A stretch of DNA of 64,000 bases from Sthenelais limicola (Eukaryota; Annelida; Polychaeta; Phyllodocida; Sigalionidae): assembly GCA_942159475.1 (NCBI GenBank), contig OW804098.1, forward strand, positions 120,119,374 to 120,183,373, in the 5' to 3' direction. Both the position numbers and the translations under genes were made by a program. Positions 17,354-30,970 of the stretch are shown here, one piece after another. The notes beneath the pieces were generated by a model. That model worked only from the letters and a program-made list of their open reading frames with translations, was not told where the DNA came from and made no database searches. Position 1 is the first letter of the stretch, and each line of letters starts with the position of its first letter.

Positions 17354-18005
17354 GATTTCCCCATACATTAAATGTTAATGGAGAAATAGTTAGCGAGAAA
17401 GCGGAGCAACAGGTCCCAGTGGCAGGGTAATTAAACAACGAGGAATTTCTCTCTGATATTGATGTGTGGAAGAAGGAATACCATTAGTCCCTGTTAATCA
17501 TTTAACATCCTCTCCAAAACACAACTTGGGCATAGCCTTGGCTTGTATTGCCTCCCTCGGCCCAATTTGGGGAAAGTCTGTCCTGTTTTAGCTTTAATCC
17601 TCTTCCCTTTAATAGCCCATATCCTGTAGGCCACGTTTAATGACACTTAAATGAACAAAGCAACTGGCCTTTTCCCCCTCCCCTTCCAACTTCCACCTTC
17701 CCTGTTAAGGAATCAAGCGCTAAACTATAGAAACTGTTTTTCTGACGTTGTTATTGCACCCAAATTATTGCACCTTTCAAATAGAATGTGAATAACATAA
17801 AGTTGTTTGAAAGGTAGTGCGACGGTATGCATATCCCCGGGGAGTGAGGGTTAAACGTGCTGTAGGCTTGGAGTGATTAGTACTGGTTGGAGGTCATTAA
17901 CCCTGTAGCAGCATGTCACCATGCACTACATGCCATGTACCACCTCCGTGCAGTAAACCCTCTTAAAGCAGCAGTTCCCGCTAGTTTTCTAGTTTTTGTT
18001 TCATA
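17354..18005. other. Unique non-coding stretch, possible cis-regulatory DNA
   Basis: No repeat, MITE or ORF seen. It is richer in mixed-composition sequence than its surroundings and contains homeodomain/forkhead-like strings (GGTAATTAAACAACG near 17,426; TTTAATGACACTTAAATG near 17,637) and AGGTCATTAACC near 17,891. This is the only long stretch right of the LINE that looks like single-copy DNA. Regulatory function is a guess. Confidence 0.3.
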
Positions 18006-18243
18006 TGGGTCACTTTTAAAGAAAATGTACATTTGGTAGCTCCACTTATTTAGTAACTTCTGCTAAATTCTGCTAAACTAAGTTATACATTGTGGGTACA
18101 TCTGAGTATCTTTGGTATCACATTGATTTAAAGTATCAGTTCTGTTATGTTAAACTGCATTTTGAAGCTCATTTGTGTATTGAATGTGTGTTATGCGAGA
18201 GGATTGATGAAGGCGAATTGTACATTTACTGAAAATCTGACCC
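18006..18243 (-). mobile_element. MITE family A, complete copy
   Basis: Left end TGGGTCACTTTTAAAGAAAA then TGTACATTTGGTAGC. The right end carries GGATTGATGAAGGCGAATTG then TACATTTACTG and AAAATCTGACCCA. Same orientation as the 4144 copy. Left flank TA, right flank TT. Confidence 0.8.
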
Positions 18244-18279
18244 ATTTACTCATCTCCTTAAATAGTATAATAGTTAAAT

Positions 18280-18440
18280 AGTATAAGGAAAATGAGTAAA
18301 GTCACAAAAGGGATATTTGTTAATGGGAATTATTTACAAAATCTCCTTGTTGGAATGTAGGATTGTACTTGAGGAAGGCATCCAAAAGGCGCCAGTTCTC
18401 ATGAGATCCCGTTCCGTTCATGTTTTATTCAGAATCTTCA
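18280..18440 (-). mobile_element. MITE family B, end fragment
   Basis: Starts AAGGAAAATGAGTAAAGTCA then CAAAAGGGATA and continues with TTACAAAATCTCCTTGTTGG, which parallels the 18,645 copy's start (TTACTTACAAGAAGTCTTTG then TTGG). The outer terminus and distal half are missing. Confidence 0.5.
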
Positions 18441-18454
18441 CATACACCACTCCT

Positions 18455-18550
18455 TGGTCAGATCCTCAGAAAGTGTACAATTGTAAACTCTAAACAATGA
18501 ACTGAAAGGGGATAAATGCTAGACATGTCTGAGTATTATTTGGTATTGTG
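18455..18550 (-). mobile_element. MITE family A, end fragment
   Basis: TTGGTCAGATCCTCAGAAAG then TGTACAATTG, followed by AAAGGGGATAAATGCTAG and TCTGAGTATTATTTGGTATT. The remainder of the element is absent; a family B copy begins 95 bp further on. Confidence 0.55.
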
Positions 18551-18644
18551 GTGTTTATGTGTATCACAAGGAGTGAGGATTCTGTGTATACTCATTCCCA
18601 GGGGAATATCAAGTCATACCCCAGATTGGTTGTCACATCGCATA

Positions 18645-19055
18645 TGTGATGTGTTTCAGGAAAATGAGTCACAAGTCGCAAAATTCTTTTTTTTCCAAAG
18701 TCGTTTACTTACAAGAAGTCTTTGTTGGAATATTTTCATTCTTGGAGTGTCTAGTCCTTGTGGTTGTATGAATACATCTACCAAATTCCAAGACTCTTTA
18801 TTAATTGTATCAGTGCGTTTCTTAGATCATCCCATTGACTATATTTGGCAACTTTACTGGTAATTATTCACCCAGAAATATTGCAAACGTGTTTTTCAAA
18901 AATGAAAATATCTAACTAAAAAGACAAATGTACTTATTAGATGTCCTTAATGGTTACATTCATTGGAATCGGGTTGGTCTCATCTTTTCAAATATGGTGA
19001 TATCTCAAAATTCATATTTTGTGACTTATGACTCATTTTCCTAAAACGGATCACA
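18645..19055 (-). mobile_element. MITE family B, complete copy with TA flanks
   Basis: 411 bp. Left terminus TGTGATGTGTTTCAGGAAAA then TGAGTCACAAGTCGCAAAA; right terminus TTTTGTGACTTATGACTCAT then TTTCCTAAAACGGATCACA. TA flanks both ends (18,643-18,644 and 19,056-19,057), the signature of Tc1/mariner-type insertion. Interior is inverted relative to the 3339 copy (AAATATGGTGATATCTCAAA near the right). Non-coding. Confidence 0.85.
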
Positions 19056-19227
19056 TATTTGTAAGTTAAGTTTTTATTCTGCATTTTACACTGTATACAT
19101 TCATATGGCACAACTAGACACCATTTGTTCTATTTTGTATGATACATAATGTATTCATAGAGCTCATAATCAATAAATTAATGTACAGGGTTAAAACATC
19201 AGTCAAAATACTAGGTAGCCCTAGGTA

Positions 19228-19464
19228 TGGGTAAAATCATAAGAAAATGTACAATTCACCTTCATTAATCCTCTCAAATAACCCACATCTAAGACAAAAA
19301 CTAGGTTAAAAATTTAGTTCAACATAACCAAACAGACTGCTGAAATCAAGGCAATATCAAATATACTCAGATATATCTAGTATTGACCATTTTTCAGTCT
19401 AATTTAGCAGAATTTACTAAATCTATAGATCTGCCGATTGTACATTTTCTGAAGATCTGACCCA
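19228..19464 (+). mobile_element. MITE family A, complete copy with TA flanks
   Basis: Left end TGGGTAAAATCATAAGAAAA then TGTACAATTCACCTTCA; right end GCCGATTGTACATTTTCTGA then AGATCTGACCCA. TA on both sides (19,226-19,227 and 19,465-19,466). Same orientation as the 2939 copy. Together with the 2939 copy it defines the 237-bp family length. Confidence 0.85.
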
Positions 19465-19799
19465 TATAGGCCTAATGGGGCTGTTTCACTGGGGAATAAC
19501 CATGGTCTTCCACTCACTGCTGTGTCTAGGCAATGATAGCATGCAAGGCCCCATTCAGTGCTCCTTGATGCAAGGACAATGTAAGATATTCCAGCCATGT
19601 TACAATGCCAGCCAAGAGTGTGGAGCAAGCATTAGATAGTAGCACAACCCACCAGTAGACAAGTACCACTTACATGCAGTGCCTCCACCCATACACATCC
19701 AGCTGTTCCCATGGCCCCACTCACTCCCCATTCACTGCTCCTTGATTCAGAGAACACTGGCACTTAAAGACTACCACCCATCCATCAACATTCTCATTC
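19465..19799. other. No gene seen
   Basis: Mixed-composition sequence. A loosely duplicated phrase (CCCATTCAGTGCTCCTTGAT near 19,550 and CCCATTCACTGCTCCTTGAT near 19,722) suggests an old local duplication of about 170 bp. The 74-codon minus ORF (19404-19628) starts beyond this and runs into a MITE, so it is not supported. Confidence 0.4.
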
Positions 19800-20462
19800 T
19801 CAGTTAAAGCTGTGCTCTCAGTTAAAGCTATGCTCTTAGTTAAAGCTGCACTGTGAGTTAAAGCCGCACTCTCAGTTAAAGCCGCACTCTCAGTTAAATA
19901 TGTGCTCTAAGTTAAAGCCATATTTTCAGTAAAAGATATGTCGTCAGTTAAATCTGCAGTCACAGTTAAAGCTGCACTCTCAGTTAAAGCTGCACTCTTA
20001 GTTACAGCTGCACTCTCAGTTAAAGCTGCACTCTTAGTTACAGCTGCACTCTCAGTTAAAGCTGCACTCTCAGTTACAGCTGCACTCTCAGTTAAAGCTG
20101 CACTCTCAGTTACAGCTGCACTCTCAGTTAAAGCTGCACTCTTAGTTACAGCTGCACTCTCAGTTAATGCTGCACTCTTAGTTAATGCTGCACTCTCAGC
20201 TAAAGCTGTACTCTCAGTTAATGCTGCGTCCTCAATTAGAGCTGCACTCTCAGTTAAAGCTATGCTCTCAGTTAAAGCTGCACTCTAAGTTATAAAGGCA
20301 TTCTCAGTTAATGCTGCGTCCTCAGTTAGAGCTGGATTCTCAGTTAAAGCTGCATTCTCAGTTAAAGCTGCATTCTCAGTTAAAGCTGCACTCTCAGTTA
20401 AAGCTGCATTCTCAGTTGAAGTTGCACTCTCAGTTAAAGTTGCATTCTCAGCTCAACCTGCA
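19800..20462. repeat. 18-bp minisatellite, about 36 copies
   Basis: Unit GCTGCACTCTCAGTTAAA with variants at a few positions (TTAGTTACAG, GCATTCTCAG, GCCGCACTC). Because 18 is a multiple of three, one frame stays open and reads as repeated Ala-Ala-Leu-Ser-Val-Lys (19938-20288), but there is no start context, signal or partner to support a protein. It ends 148 bp before the giant satellite. Confidence 0.9.
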
Positions 20463-20610
20463 ACACTATCTGTACCGAAAAAGATCAATTATATAGGCTA
20501 CAGACAAAAAACATAAACAATGTTGCTCACAGATTTTGAATGAAAACTTATAAAATCATAAATTTGGAAAGTAAGTTGTAAATTCTCCAAGATTGTGCTC
20601 ATCACAACAG
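20463..20610. other. Spacer between two tandem arrays
   Basis: 148 bp of AT-rich unique sequence separating the 18-bp array from the 79-bp array. Nothing recognised in it. The junction to the satellite is sharp at CACAACAG/CAGGGATTAC. Confidence 0.6.
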
Positions 20611-23600
20611 CAGGGATTACACCTTTAACACCCACCATCCATCAACCATCCCCTGCACCCTGCAGCCTGCTACCCTCAGCCACATGCAGGGATTACACCT
20701 TTAACACCCACCATCCATCAACCCCTGCACCCTGCAGCCTGCTACCCACTACCCTCAGCCACATGCAGGGACTACACCTTTAACACCCACCATCCATCAA
20801 CCCCTGCACCCTGCAGCCTGCTACCCACTACCCTCAGCCACATGCAGGGATTACACCTTTAACACCCACCATCCATCAACCATCCCCTGCACCCTGCAGC
20901 CTGCTACCCACTACCCTCAGCCACATGCAGGGATTACACCTTTAACACCCACCATCCATCAACCATCCCCTGCACCCTGCAGCCTGCTACCCACTACCCT
21001 CAGCCACATGCAGGGATTACACCTTTAACACCCACCATCCATCAACCATCCCCTGCACCCTGCACCCTGCTACCCTCTACCCTCAGCCACATGCAGGGAT
21101 TACACCTTTAACACCCACCATCCATCAACCCCTGCACCCTGCAGCCTGCTACCTACTACCCTCAGCCACATGCAGGGACTACACCTTTAACACCCACCAT
21201 CCATCAACCATCCCCTGCACCCTGCACCCTGCTACCCTCTACCCTCAGCCACATGCAGGGATTACACCTTTAACACCCACCATCCATCAACCATCCCCTG
21301 CACCCTGCAGCCTGCTACCCACTACCCTCAGCCACATGCAGGGATTACACCTTTAACACCCACCATCCATCAACCTACCCCTGCACCCTGCACCCTGCAG
21401 CCTGCTACCCTCAGCCACATGCAGGGATTACACCTTTAACACCCACCATCCATCAACCATCCCCTGCACCCTGCAGCCTGCAGCCTGCTACCCACTACCC
21501 TCAGCCACATGCAGGGATTACACCTTTAACACCCACCATCCATCAACCATCCCCTGCACCCTGCAGCCTGCTACCCACTACCCTCAGCCACATGCAGGGA
21601 CTACACCTTTAACACCCACCATCCATCAACCCCTGCACCCTGATGCCTGCTACCCACTACCCTCAGCCACATGCAGGGACTACACCTTTAACACCCACCA
21701 TCCATCAACCCCTGCACCCTGATGCCTGCTACCCACTACCCTCAGCCACATGCAGGGACTACACCTTTAACACCCACCATCCATCAACCCCTGCACCCTG
21801 ATGCCTGCTACCCACTACCCTCAGCCACATGCAGGGATTACACCTTTAACACCCACCATCCATCAACCTACCCCTGCACCCTGCACCCTGCAGCCTGCTA
21901 CCCTCAGCCACATGCAGGGATTACACCTTTAACACCCACCATCCATCAACCATCCCCTGCACCCTGCACCCTGCAGCCTGCTACCCACTACCCTCAGCCA
22001 CATGCAGGGATTACACCTTTAACACCCACCATCAATCAACCATCCCCTGCACCCTGCTACCCACTACCCTCAGCCACATGCAGGGACTACACCTTTAACA
22101 CCCACCATCCATCAACCCCTGCACCCTGCTACCCTCAGCCACATGCAGGGACTACACCTTTAACACCCACCATCCATCAACCCCTGCACCCTGCAGCCTG
22201 CTACCCACTACCCTCAGCCACATGCAGGGATTACACCTTTAACACCCACCATCCATCAACCATCCCCTGCACCCTGCACCCTGCTACCCACTACCCTCAG
22301 CCACATGCAGGGATTACACCTTTAACACCCACCATCCATCAACCCCTGCACCCTGCAGCCTGCTACCCACTACTCTCAGCCACATGCAGGGATTACACCT
22401 TTAACACCCACCATCCATCAACCCCTGCACCCTGCAGCCTGCTACCCACTACTCTCAGCCACATGCAGGGATTACACCTTTAACACCCACCATCCATCAA
22501 CCTACCCCTGCACCCTTCAGCCTGCTACCCACTACCCTCAGCCACATGCAGGGACTACACCTTTAACACCCACCATCCATCAACCCCTGCACCCTGCAGC
22601 CTGCTACCCACTACCCTCAGCCACATGCAGGGACTACACCTTTAACACCAACCATCCATCAACCCCTGCACCCTGCAGCCTGCTACCGACTACCCTCAGC
22701 CACATGCAGGGATTACACCTTTAACACCCACCATCCATCAACCATCCCCTGCACCCTGCAGCCTGCTACCCACTACCCTCAGCCACATGCAGGGACTACA
22801 CCTTTAACACTCACCATCCATCAACCATCAACCCCTGCACCCTGCAGCCTGCTACCCACTACCCTCAGCCACATGCAGGGATTACACCTTTAACACCCAC
22901 CATCCATCAACCCCTGCACCCTGCAGCCTGCTACCCACTACCCTCAGCCACATGCAGGGATTACACCTTTAACACCCACCATCCATCAACCCCTGCACCC
23001 TGCAGCCTGCTACCCTCCGCCACATGCAGGGATTACACCTTTAACACCCACCATCCATCAACCATCCCCTGCACCCTGCAGCCTGCTACCCACTACCCTC
23101 AGCCACATGCAGGGATTACACCTTTAACACCCACCATCCATCAACCCCTGAACCCTGCACCCTGCTACCCACTACCCTCAGCCACATGCAGGGACTACAC
23201 CTTTAACACCCACCATCCATCAACCCCTGCACCCTGCACCCTGCTACCCACTACCCTCAGCCACATGCAGGGACTACACCTTTAACACCCACCATCCATC
23301 AACCCCTGCACCCTGCAGCCTGCTACCCACTACCCTCAGCCACATGCAGGGACTACACCTTTAACACTCACCATCCATCAACCCCTGCACCCTGCACCCT
23401 GCTACCCACTACCCTCAGCCACATGCAGGGACTACACCTTTAACACCCACCATCCATCAACCTACCCCTGCACCCTGCACCCTGCTACCCACTACCCTCA
23501 GCCACATGCAGGGACTACACCTTTAACACCCACCATCCATCAACCCCTGCACCCTGCAGCCTGCTACCCACTACCCTCAGCCACATGCAGGGACTACACC

Positions 23601-26600
23601 TTTAACACCCACCATCCATCAACCCCTGCAACCTGCAGCCAGCTACCCACTACCCTCAGCCACATGCAGGGACTACACCTTTAACACCCACCATCCATCA
23701 ACCCCTGCACCCTGCAGCCTGCTACCCACTACCCTCAGCCACATGCAGGGATTACACCTTTAACACCCACCATCCATCAACCCCTGCACCCTGCAGCCTG
23801 CTACCCACTACTCTCAGCCACATGCAGGGATTACACCTTTAACACCCACCATCCATCAACCATCCCCTGCACCCTGCTACCCACTACCCTCAGCCACATG
23901 CAGGGACTACACCTTTAACACCCACCATCCATCAACCATCCCCTGCACCCTGCACCCTGCTACCCACTACCCTCAGCCACATGCAGGGATTACACCTTTA
24001 ACACCCACCATCCATCAACCCCTGCACCCTGCAGCCTGCTACCCACTACCCTCAGCCACATGCAGGGATTACACCTTTAACACCCACCATCCATCAACCA
24101 TCCCCTGCACCCTGCACCCTGCTACCCACTACCCTCAGCCACATGCAGGGATTACACCTTTAACACCCACCATCCATCAACCCCTGCACCCTGCAGCCTG
24201 CTACCCACTACCCTCAGCCACATGCAGGGACTACACCTTTAACACCCACCATCCATCAACCATCCCCTGCACCCTGCAGCCTGCTACCCACTACCCTCAG
24301 CCACATGCAGGGATTACACCTTTAACACCCACCATCCATCAACCCCTGCACCCTGCACCCTGCTACCCACTACCCTCAGCCACATGCAGGGACTACACCT
24401 TTAACACCCACCATCCATCAACCTACCCCTGCACCCTGCAGCCTGCTACCCACTACCCTCAGCCACATGCAGGGATTACACCTTTAACACCAACCATCCA
24501 TCAACCCCTGCACCCTGCAGCCTGCTACCCACTACCCTCAGCCACATGCAGGGAATACACCTTTAACACCCACCATCCATCAACCCCTGCACCCTGCAGC
24601 CTGCTACCCACTACCCTCAGCCACATGCAGGGACTACACCTTTAACACTCACCATCCATCAACCCCTGCACCCTGCAGCCTGCTACCCACTACCCTCAGC
24701 CACATGCAGGGACTACACCTTTAACACCCACCATCCATCAACCCCTGCACCCTGCTACCCTCAGCCACATGCAGGGACTACACCTTTAACACCCACCATC
24801 CATCAACCCCTGCACCCTGCAGCCTGCTACCCACTACCCTCAGCCACATGCAGGGATTACACCTTTAACACCCACCATCCATCAACCCCTGCACCCTGCA
24901 GCCTGCTACCCACTACCCTCAGCCACATGCAGGGATTACACCTTTAACACCCACCATCCATCAACCATCCCCTGCACCCTGCAGCCTACTACCCACTACC
25001 CTCAGCCACATGCAGGGATTACACCTTTAACACCCACCATCCATCAACCCCTGCACCCTGCACCCTGCTACCCACTACCCTCAGCCACATGCAGGGACTA
25101 CACCTTTAACACCCACCATCCATCAACCCCTGCACCCTGCACCCTGCTACCCACTACCCTCAGCCACATGCAGGGACTACACCTTTAACACCCACCATCC
25201 ATCAACCCCTGCACCCTGCAGCCTGCTACCCACTACCCTCAGCCACATGCAGGGATTACACCTTTAACACCCACCATCCATCAACCATCCCCTGCACCCT
25301 GCAGCCTGCTACCCACTACCCTCAGCCACATGCAGGGACTACACCTTTAACACCCACCATCCATCAACCCCTGCACCCTGCACCCTGCTACCCACTACCC
25401 TCAGCCACATGCAGGGACTACACCTTTAACACCCACCATCCATCAACCCCTGCACCCTGCAGCCTGCTACCCACTACCCTCAGCCACATGCAGGGACTAC
25501 ACCTTTAACACCCACCATCCATCAACCCCTGCACCCTGCAGCCTGCTACCCACTACCCTCAGCCACATGCAGGGATTACACCTTTAACACCCACCATCCA
25601 TCAACCATCCCCTGCACCCTGCTACCCACTACCCTCAGCCACATGCAGGGACTACACCTTTAACACCCACCATCCATCAACCATCCCCTGCACCCTGCAC
25701 CCTGCTACCCACTACCCTCAGCCACATGCAGGGATTACACCTTTAACACCCACCATCCATCAACCCCTGCACCCTGCAGCCTGCTACCCACTACCCTCAG
25801 CCACATGCAGGGATTACACCTTTAACACCCACCATCCATCAACCATCCCCTGCACCCTGCAGCCTGCTACCCACTACCCTCAGCCACATGCAGGGATTAC
25901 ACCTTTAACACCCACCATCCATCAACCCCTGCACCCTGCAGCCTGCTACCCACTACCCTCAGCCACATGCAGGGATTACACCTTTAACACCCACCATCCA
26001 TCAACCATCCCCTGCACCCTGCTACCCACTACCCTCAGCCACATGCAGGGACTACACCTTTAACACCCACCATCCATCAACCATCCCCTGCACCCTGCAC
26101 CCTGCTACCCACTACCCTCAGCCACATGCAGGGATTACACCTTTAACACCCACCATCCATCAACCCCTGCACCCTGCAGCCTGCTACCCACTACCCTCAG
26201 CCACATGCAGGGATTACACCTTTAACACCCACCATCCATCAACCATCCCCTGCACCCTGCAGCCTGCTACCCACTACCCTCAGCCACATGCAGGGATTAC
26301 ACCTTTAACACCCACCATCCATCAACCCCTGCACCCTGCAGCCTGCTACCCACTACCCTCAGCCACATGCAGGGATTACACCTTTAACACCCACCATCCA
26401 TCAACCCCTGCACCCTGCAGCCTGCTACCCTCAGCCACATGCAGGGACTACACCTTTAACACTCACCATCCATCAACCAACCCCTGCACCCTGCAGCCTG
26501 CTACCCACTACCCTCAGCCACATGCAGGGATTACACCTTTAACACCCACCATCCATCAACCCCTGCACCCTGCAGCCTGCTACCCACTACCCTCAGCCAC

Positions 26601-27184
26601 ATGCAGGGACTACACCTTTAACACTCACCATCCATCAACCCCTGCACCCTGCAGCCTGCTACCCACTACCCTCAGCCACATGCAGGGATTACACCTTTAA
26701 CACCCACCATCCATCAACCCCTGCACCCTGCTACCCTCAGCCACATGCAGGGACTACACCTTTAACACCCACCATCCATCAACCCCTGCACCCTGCTACC
26801 CTCAGCCACATGCAGGGATTACACCTTTAACACCCACCATCCATCAACCCCTGCACCCTGCAGCCTGCTACCCACTACCCTCAGCCACATGCAGGGATTA
26901 CACCTTTAACACCCACCATCCATCAACCCCTGCACCCTGCAGCCTGCTACCCTCCGCCACATGCAGGGATTACACCTTTAACACCCACCATCCATCAACC
27001 ATCCCCTGCACCCTGCAGCCTGCTACCCACTACCCTCAGCCACATGCAGGGATTACACCTTTAACACCCACCATCCATCAACCATCCCCTGCACCCTGCA
27101 GCCTGCTACCCACTACCCTCAGCCACATGCAGGGATTACACCTTTGACACCCACCATCCATCAACCCCTGCACCCTGCAGCCTG

Positions 27185-30100
27185 CTACCCACTACCCTCA
27201 GCCACATGCAGGGACTACACCTTTAACACCCACCATCCATCAACCATCCCCTGCACCCTGCACCCTGCTACCCACTACCCTCAGCCACATGCAGGGATTA
27301 CACCTTTAACACCCACCATCCATCAACCCCTGCACCCTGCAGCCTGCTACCCACTACCCTCAGCCACATGCAGGGATTACACCTTTAACACCCACCATCC
27401 ATCAACCTACCCCTGCACCCTGCAGCCTGCTACCCACTACCCTCAGCCACATGCAGGGACTACACCTTTAACACCCACCATCCATCAACCCCTGCACCCT
27501 GCAGCCTGCTACCCACTACCCTCAGCCACATGCAGGGATTACACCTTTAACACCCACCATCCATCAACCCCTGCAGCCTGCAGCCTGCTACCCACTACCC
27601 TCAGCCACATGCAGGGATTACACCTTTAACACCCACCATCCATCAACCCCTGCACCCTGCAGCCTGCTACCCACTACCCTCAGCCACATGCAGGGACTAC
27701 ACCTTTAACACCCACCATCCATCAACCATCCCCTGCACCCTGCACCCTGCTACCCACTACTCTCAGCCACATGCAGGGATTACACCTTTAACACCCACCA
27801 TCCATCAACCCCTGCACCCTGCAGCCTGCTACCCACTACCCTCAGCCACATGCAGGGATTACACCTTTAACACCCACCATCCATCAACCCCTGCACCCTG
27901 CAGCCTGCTACCCACTACTCTCAGCCACATGCAGGGATTACACCTTTAACACCCACCATCCATCAACCATCCCCTGCACCCTGCAGCCTGGTACCCTCAG
28001 CCACATGCAGGGACTACACCTTTAACACCCACCATCCATCAACCTACCCCTGCACCCTGCAGCCTGCTACCCACTACCCTCAGCCACATGCAGGGACTAC
28101 ACCTTTAACAGCCACCATCCATCAACCCCTGCACCCTGCAGCCTGCTACCCACTACCCTCAGCCACATGCAGGGATTACACCTTTAACACCCACCATCCA
28201 TCAACCCCTGCACCCTGCAGCCTGCTACCCACTACCCTCAGCCACATGCAGGGACTACACCTTTAACACTCACCATCCATCAACCCCTGCACCCTGCAGC
28301 CTGCTACCCACTACCCTCAGCCACATGCAGGGATTACACCTTTAACACCCACCATCCATCAACCCCTGCACCCTGCTACCCTCAGCCACATGCAGGGACT
28401 ACACCTTTAACACCCACCATCCATCAACCCCTGCACCCTGCAGCCTGCTACCCTCCGCCACATGCAGGGATTACACCTTTAACACCCACCATCCATCAAC
28501 CATCCCCTGCACCCTGCAGCCTACTACCCACTACCCTCAGCCACATGCAGGGATTACACCTTTAACACCCACCATCCATCAACCCCTGCACCCTGCACCC
28601 TGCTACCCACTACCCTCAGCCACATGCAGGGACTACACCTTTAACACCCACCATCCATCAACCCCTGCACCCTGCACCCTGCTACCCACTACCCTCAGCC
28701 ACATGCAGGGACTACACCTTTAACACCCACCATCCATCAACCCCTGCACCCTGCAGCCTGCTACCCACTACCCTCAGCCACATGCAGGGATTACACCTTT
28801 AACACCCACCATCCATCAACCATCCCCTGCACCCTGCAGCCTGCTACCCACTACCCTCAGCCACATGCAGGGACTACACCTTTAACACCCACCATCCATC
28901 AACCCCTGCACCCTGCACCCTGCTACCCACTACCCTCAGCCACATGCAGGGACTACACCTTTAACACCCACCATCCATCAACCCCTGCACCCTGCACCCT
29001 GCTACCCACTACCCTCAGCCACATGCAGGGACTACACCTTTAACACCCACCATCCATCAACCCCTGCACCCTGCAGCCTGCTACCCACTACCCTCAGCCA
29101 CATGCAGGGATTACACCTTTAACACCCACCATCCATCAACCATCCCCTGTACCCTGCACCCTGCTACCCACTACCCTCAGCCACATGCAGGGATTACACC
29201 TTTAACACCCACCATCCATCAACCATCCCCTGCACCCTGCAGCCTGCTACCCACTACCCTCAGCCACATGCAGGGATTACACCTTTAACACCCACCATCC
29301 ATCAACCATCCCCTGCACCCTGCAGCCTGCTACCCACTACCCTCAGCCACATGCAGGGACTACACCTTTAACACCCACCATCCATCAACCCCTGCACCCT
29401 GCAGCCTGCTACCCACTACCCTCAGCCACATGCAGGGATTACACCTTTAACACCCACCATCCATCAACCATCCCCTGCACCCTGCTACCCACTACCCTCA
29501 GCCACATGCAGGGACTACACCTTTAACACCCACCATCCATCAACCATCCCCTGCACCCTGCACCCTGCTACCCACTACCCTCAGCCACATGCAGGGATTA
29601 CACCTTTAACACCCACCATCCATCAACCCCTGCACCCTGCAGCCTGCTACCCACTACCCTCAGCCACATGCAGGGACTACACCTTTAACACCCACCATCC
29701 ATCAACCATCCCCTGCACCCTGCAGCCTGCTACCCACTACCCTCAGCCACATGCAGGGATTACACCTTTAACACCCACCATCCATCAACCCCTGCACCCT
29801 GCAGCCTGCTACCCACTACCCTCAGCCACATGCAGGGATTACACCTTTAACACCCACCATCCATCAACCCCTGCACCCTGCAGCCTGCTACCCTCAGCCA
29901 CATGCAGGGACTACACCTTTAACACTCACCATCCATCAACCAACCCCTGCACGCTGCAGCCTGCTACCCACTACCCTCAGCCACATGCAGGGATTACACC
30001 TTTAACACCCACCATCCATCAACCCCTGCAGCCTGCAGCCTGCTACCCACTACCCTCAGCCACATGCAGGGATTACACCTTTAACACCCACCATCCATCA

Positions 30101-30970
30101 ACCCCTGCACCCTGCAGCCTGCTACCCACTACCCTCAGCCACATGCAGGGACTACACCTTTAACACCCACCATCCATCAACCATCCCCTGCACCCTGCAC
30201 CCTGCTACCCACTACTCTCAGCCACATGCAGGGATTACACCTTTAACACCCACCATCCATCAACCCCTGCACCCTGCAGCCTGCTACCCTCAGCCACATG
30301 CAGGGACTACACCTTTAACACTCACCATCCATCAACCAACCCCTGCACCCTGCAGCCTGCTACCCACTACCCTCAGCCACATGCAGGGATTACACCTTTA
30401 ACACCCACCATCCATCAACCCCTGCAGCCTGCAGCCTGCTACCCACTACCCTCAGCCACATGCAGGGATTACACCTTTAACACCCACCATCCATCAACCC
30501 CTGCACCCTGCAGCCTGCTACCCACTACCCTCAGCCACATGCAGGGACTACACCTTTAACACCCACCATCCATCAACCCCTGCACCCTGCAGCCTGCTAC
30601 CCACTACCCTCAGCCACATGCAGGGACTACACCTTTAACACCCACCATCCATCAACCATCCCCTGCACCCTGCACCCTGCTACCCACTACTCTCAGCCAC
30701 ATGCAGGGATTACACCTTTAACACCCACCATCCATCAACCCCTGCACCCTGCAGCCTGCTACCCACTACCCTCAGCCACATGCAGGGATTACACCTTTAA
30801 CACCCACCATCCATCAACCCCTGCACCCTGCAGCCTGCTACCCACTACTCTCAGCCACATGCAGGGATTACACCTTTAACACCCACCATCCATCAACCAT
30901 CCCCTGCACCCTGCAGCCTGGTACCCTCAGCCACATGCAGGGACTACACCTTTAACACCCACCATCCATC
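27185..30970. repeat. Higher-order block 1, repeated 4205 bp downstream
   Basis: Rare marker variants recur at exactly +4205: TACTCTCAG (27,761 and 31,966), CTGCAGCCTGCAG (27,571 and 31,776), CTGGTACC (27,991 and 32,196), TAACAGCCACC (28,111 and 32,316), CCCTGTACCC (29,150 and 33,355), CACGCTGCAG (29,951 and 34,156), and CTGGTACC again (30,921 and 35,126). The match breaks at both ends. About 3.8 kb. Confidence 0.85.

Noticed and set aside
19938..20288. 116-codon Ala/Leu/Val/Lys repeat ORF
   Set aside because: 18-bp minisatellite keeps one frame open by arithmetic. No supporting context.
21722..22483. 253-codon plus-strand ORF rich in Pro, His and Thr
   Set aside because: It lies wholly inside the 79-bp satellite. 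Frame shifts with each unit (79 is not a multiple of three) and every such ORF ends at the same HMQGLHL-stop. It is a by-product of unit-length order.
27144..27629. 161-codon ORF in the satellite
   Set aside because: Same artefact; its start codon comes from a single private mutation in one unit.
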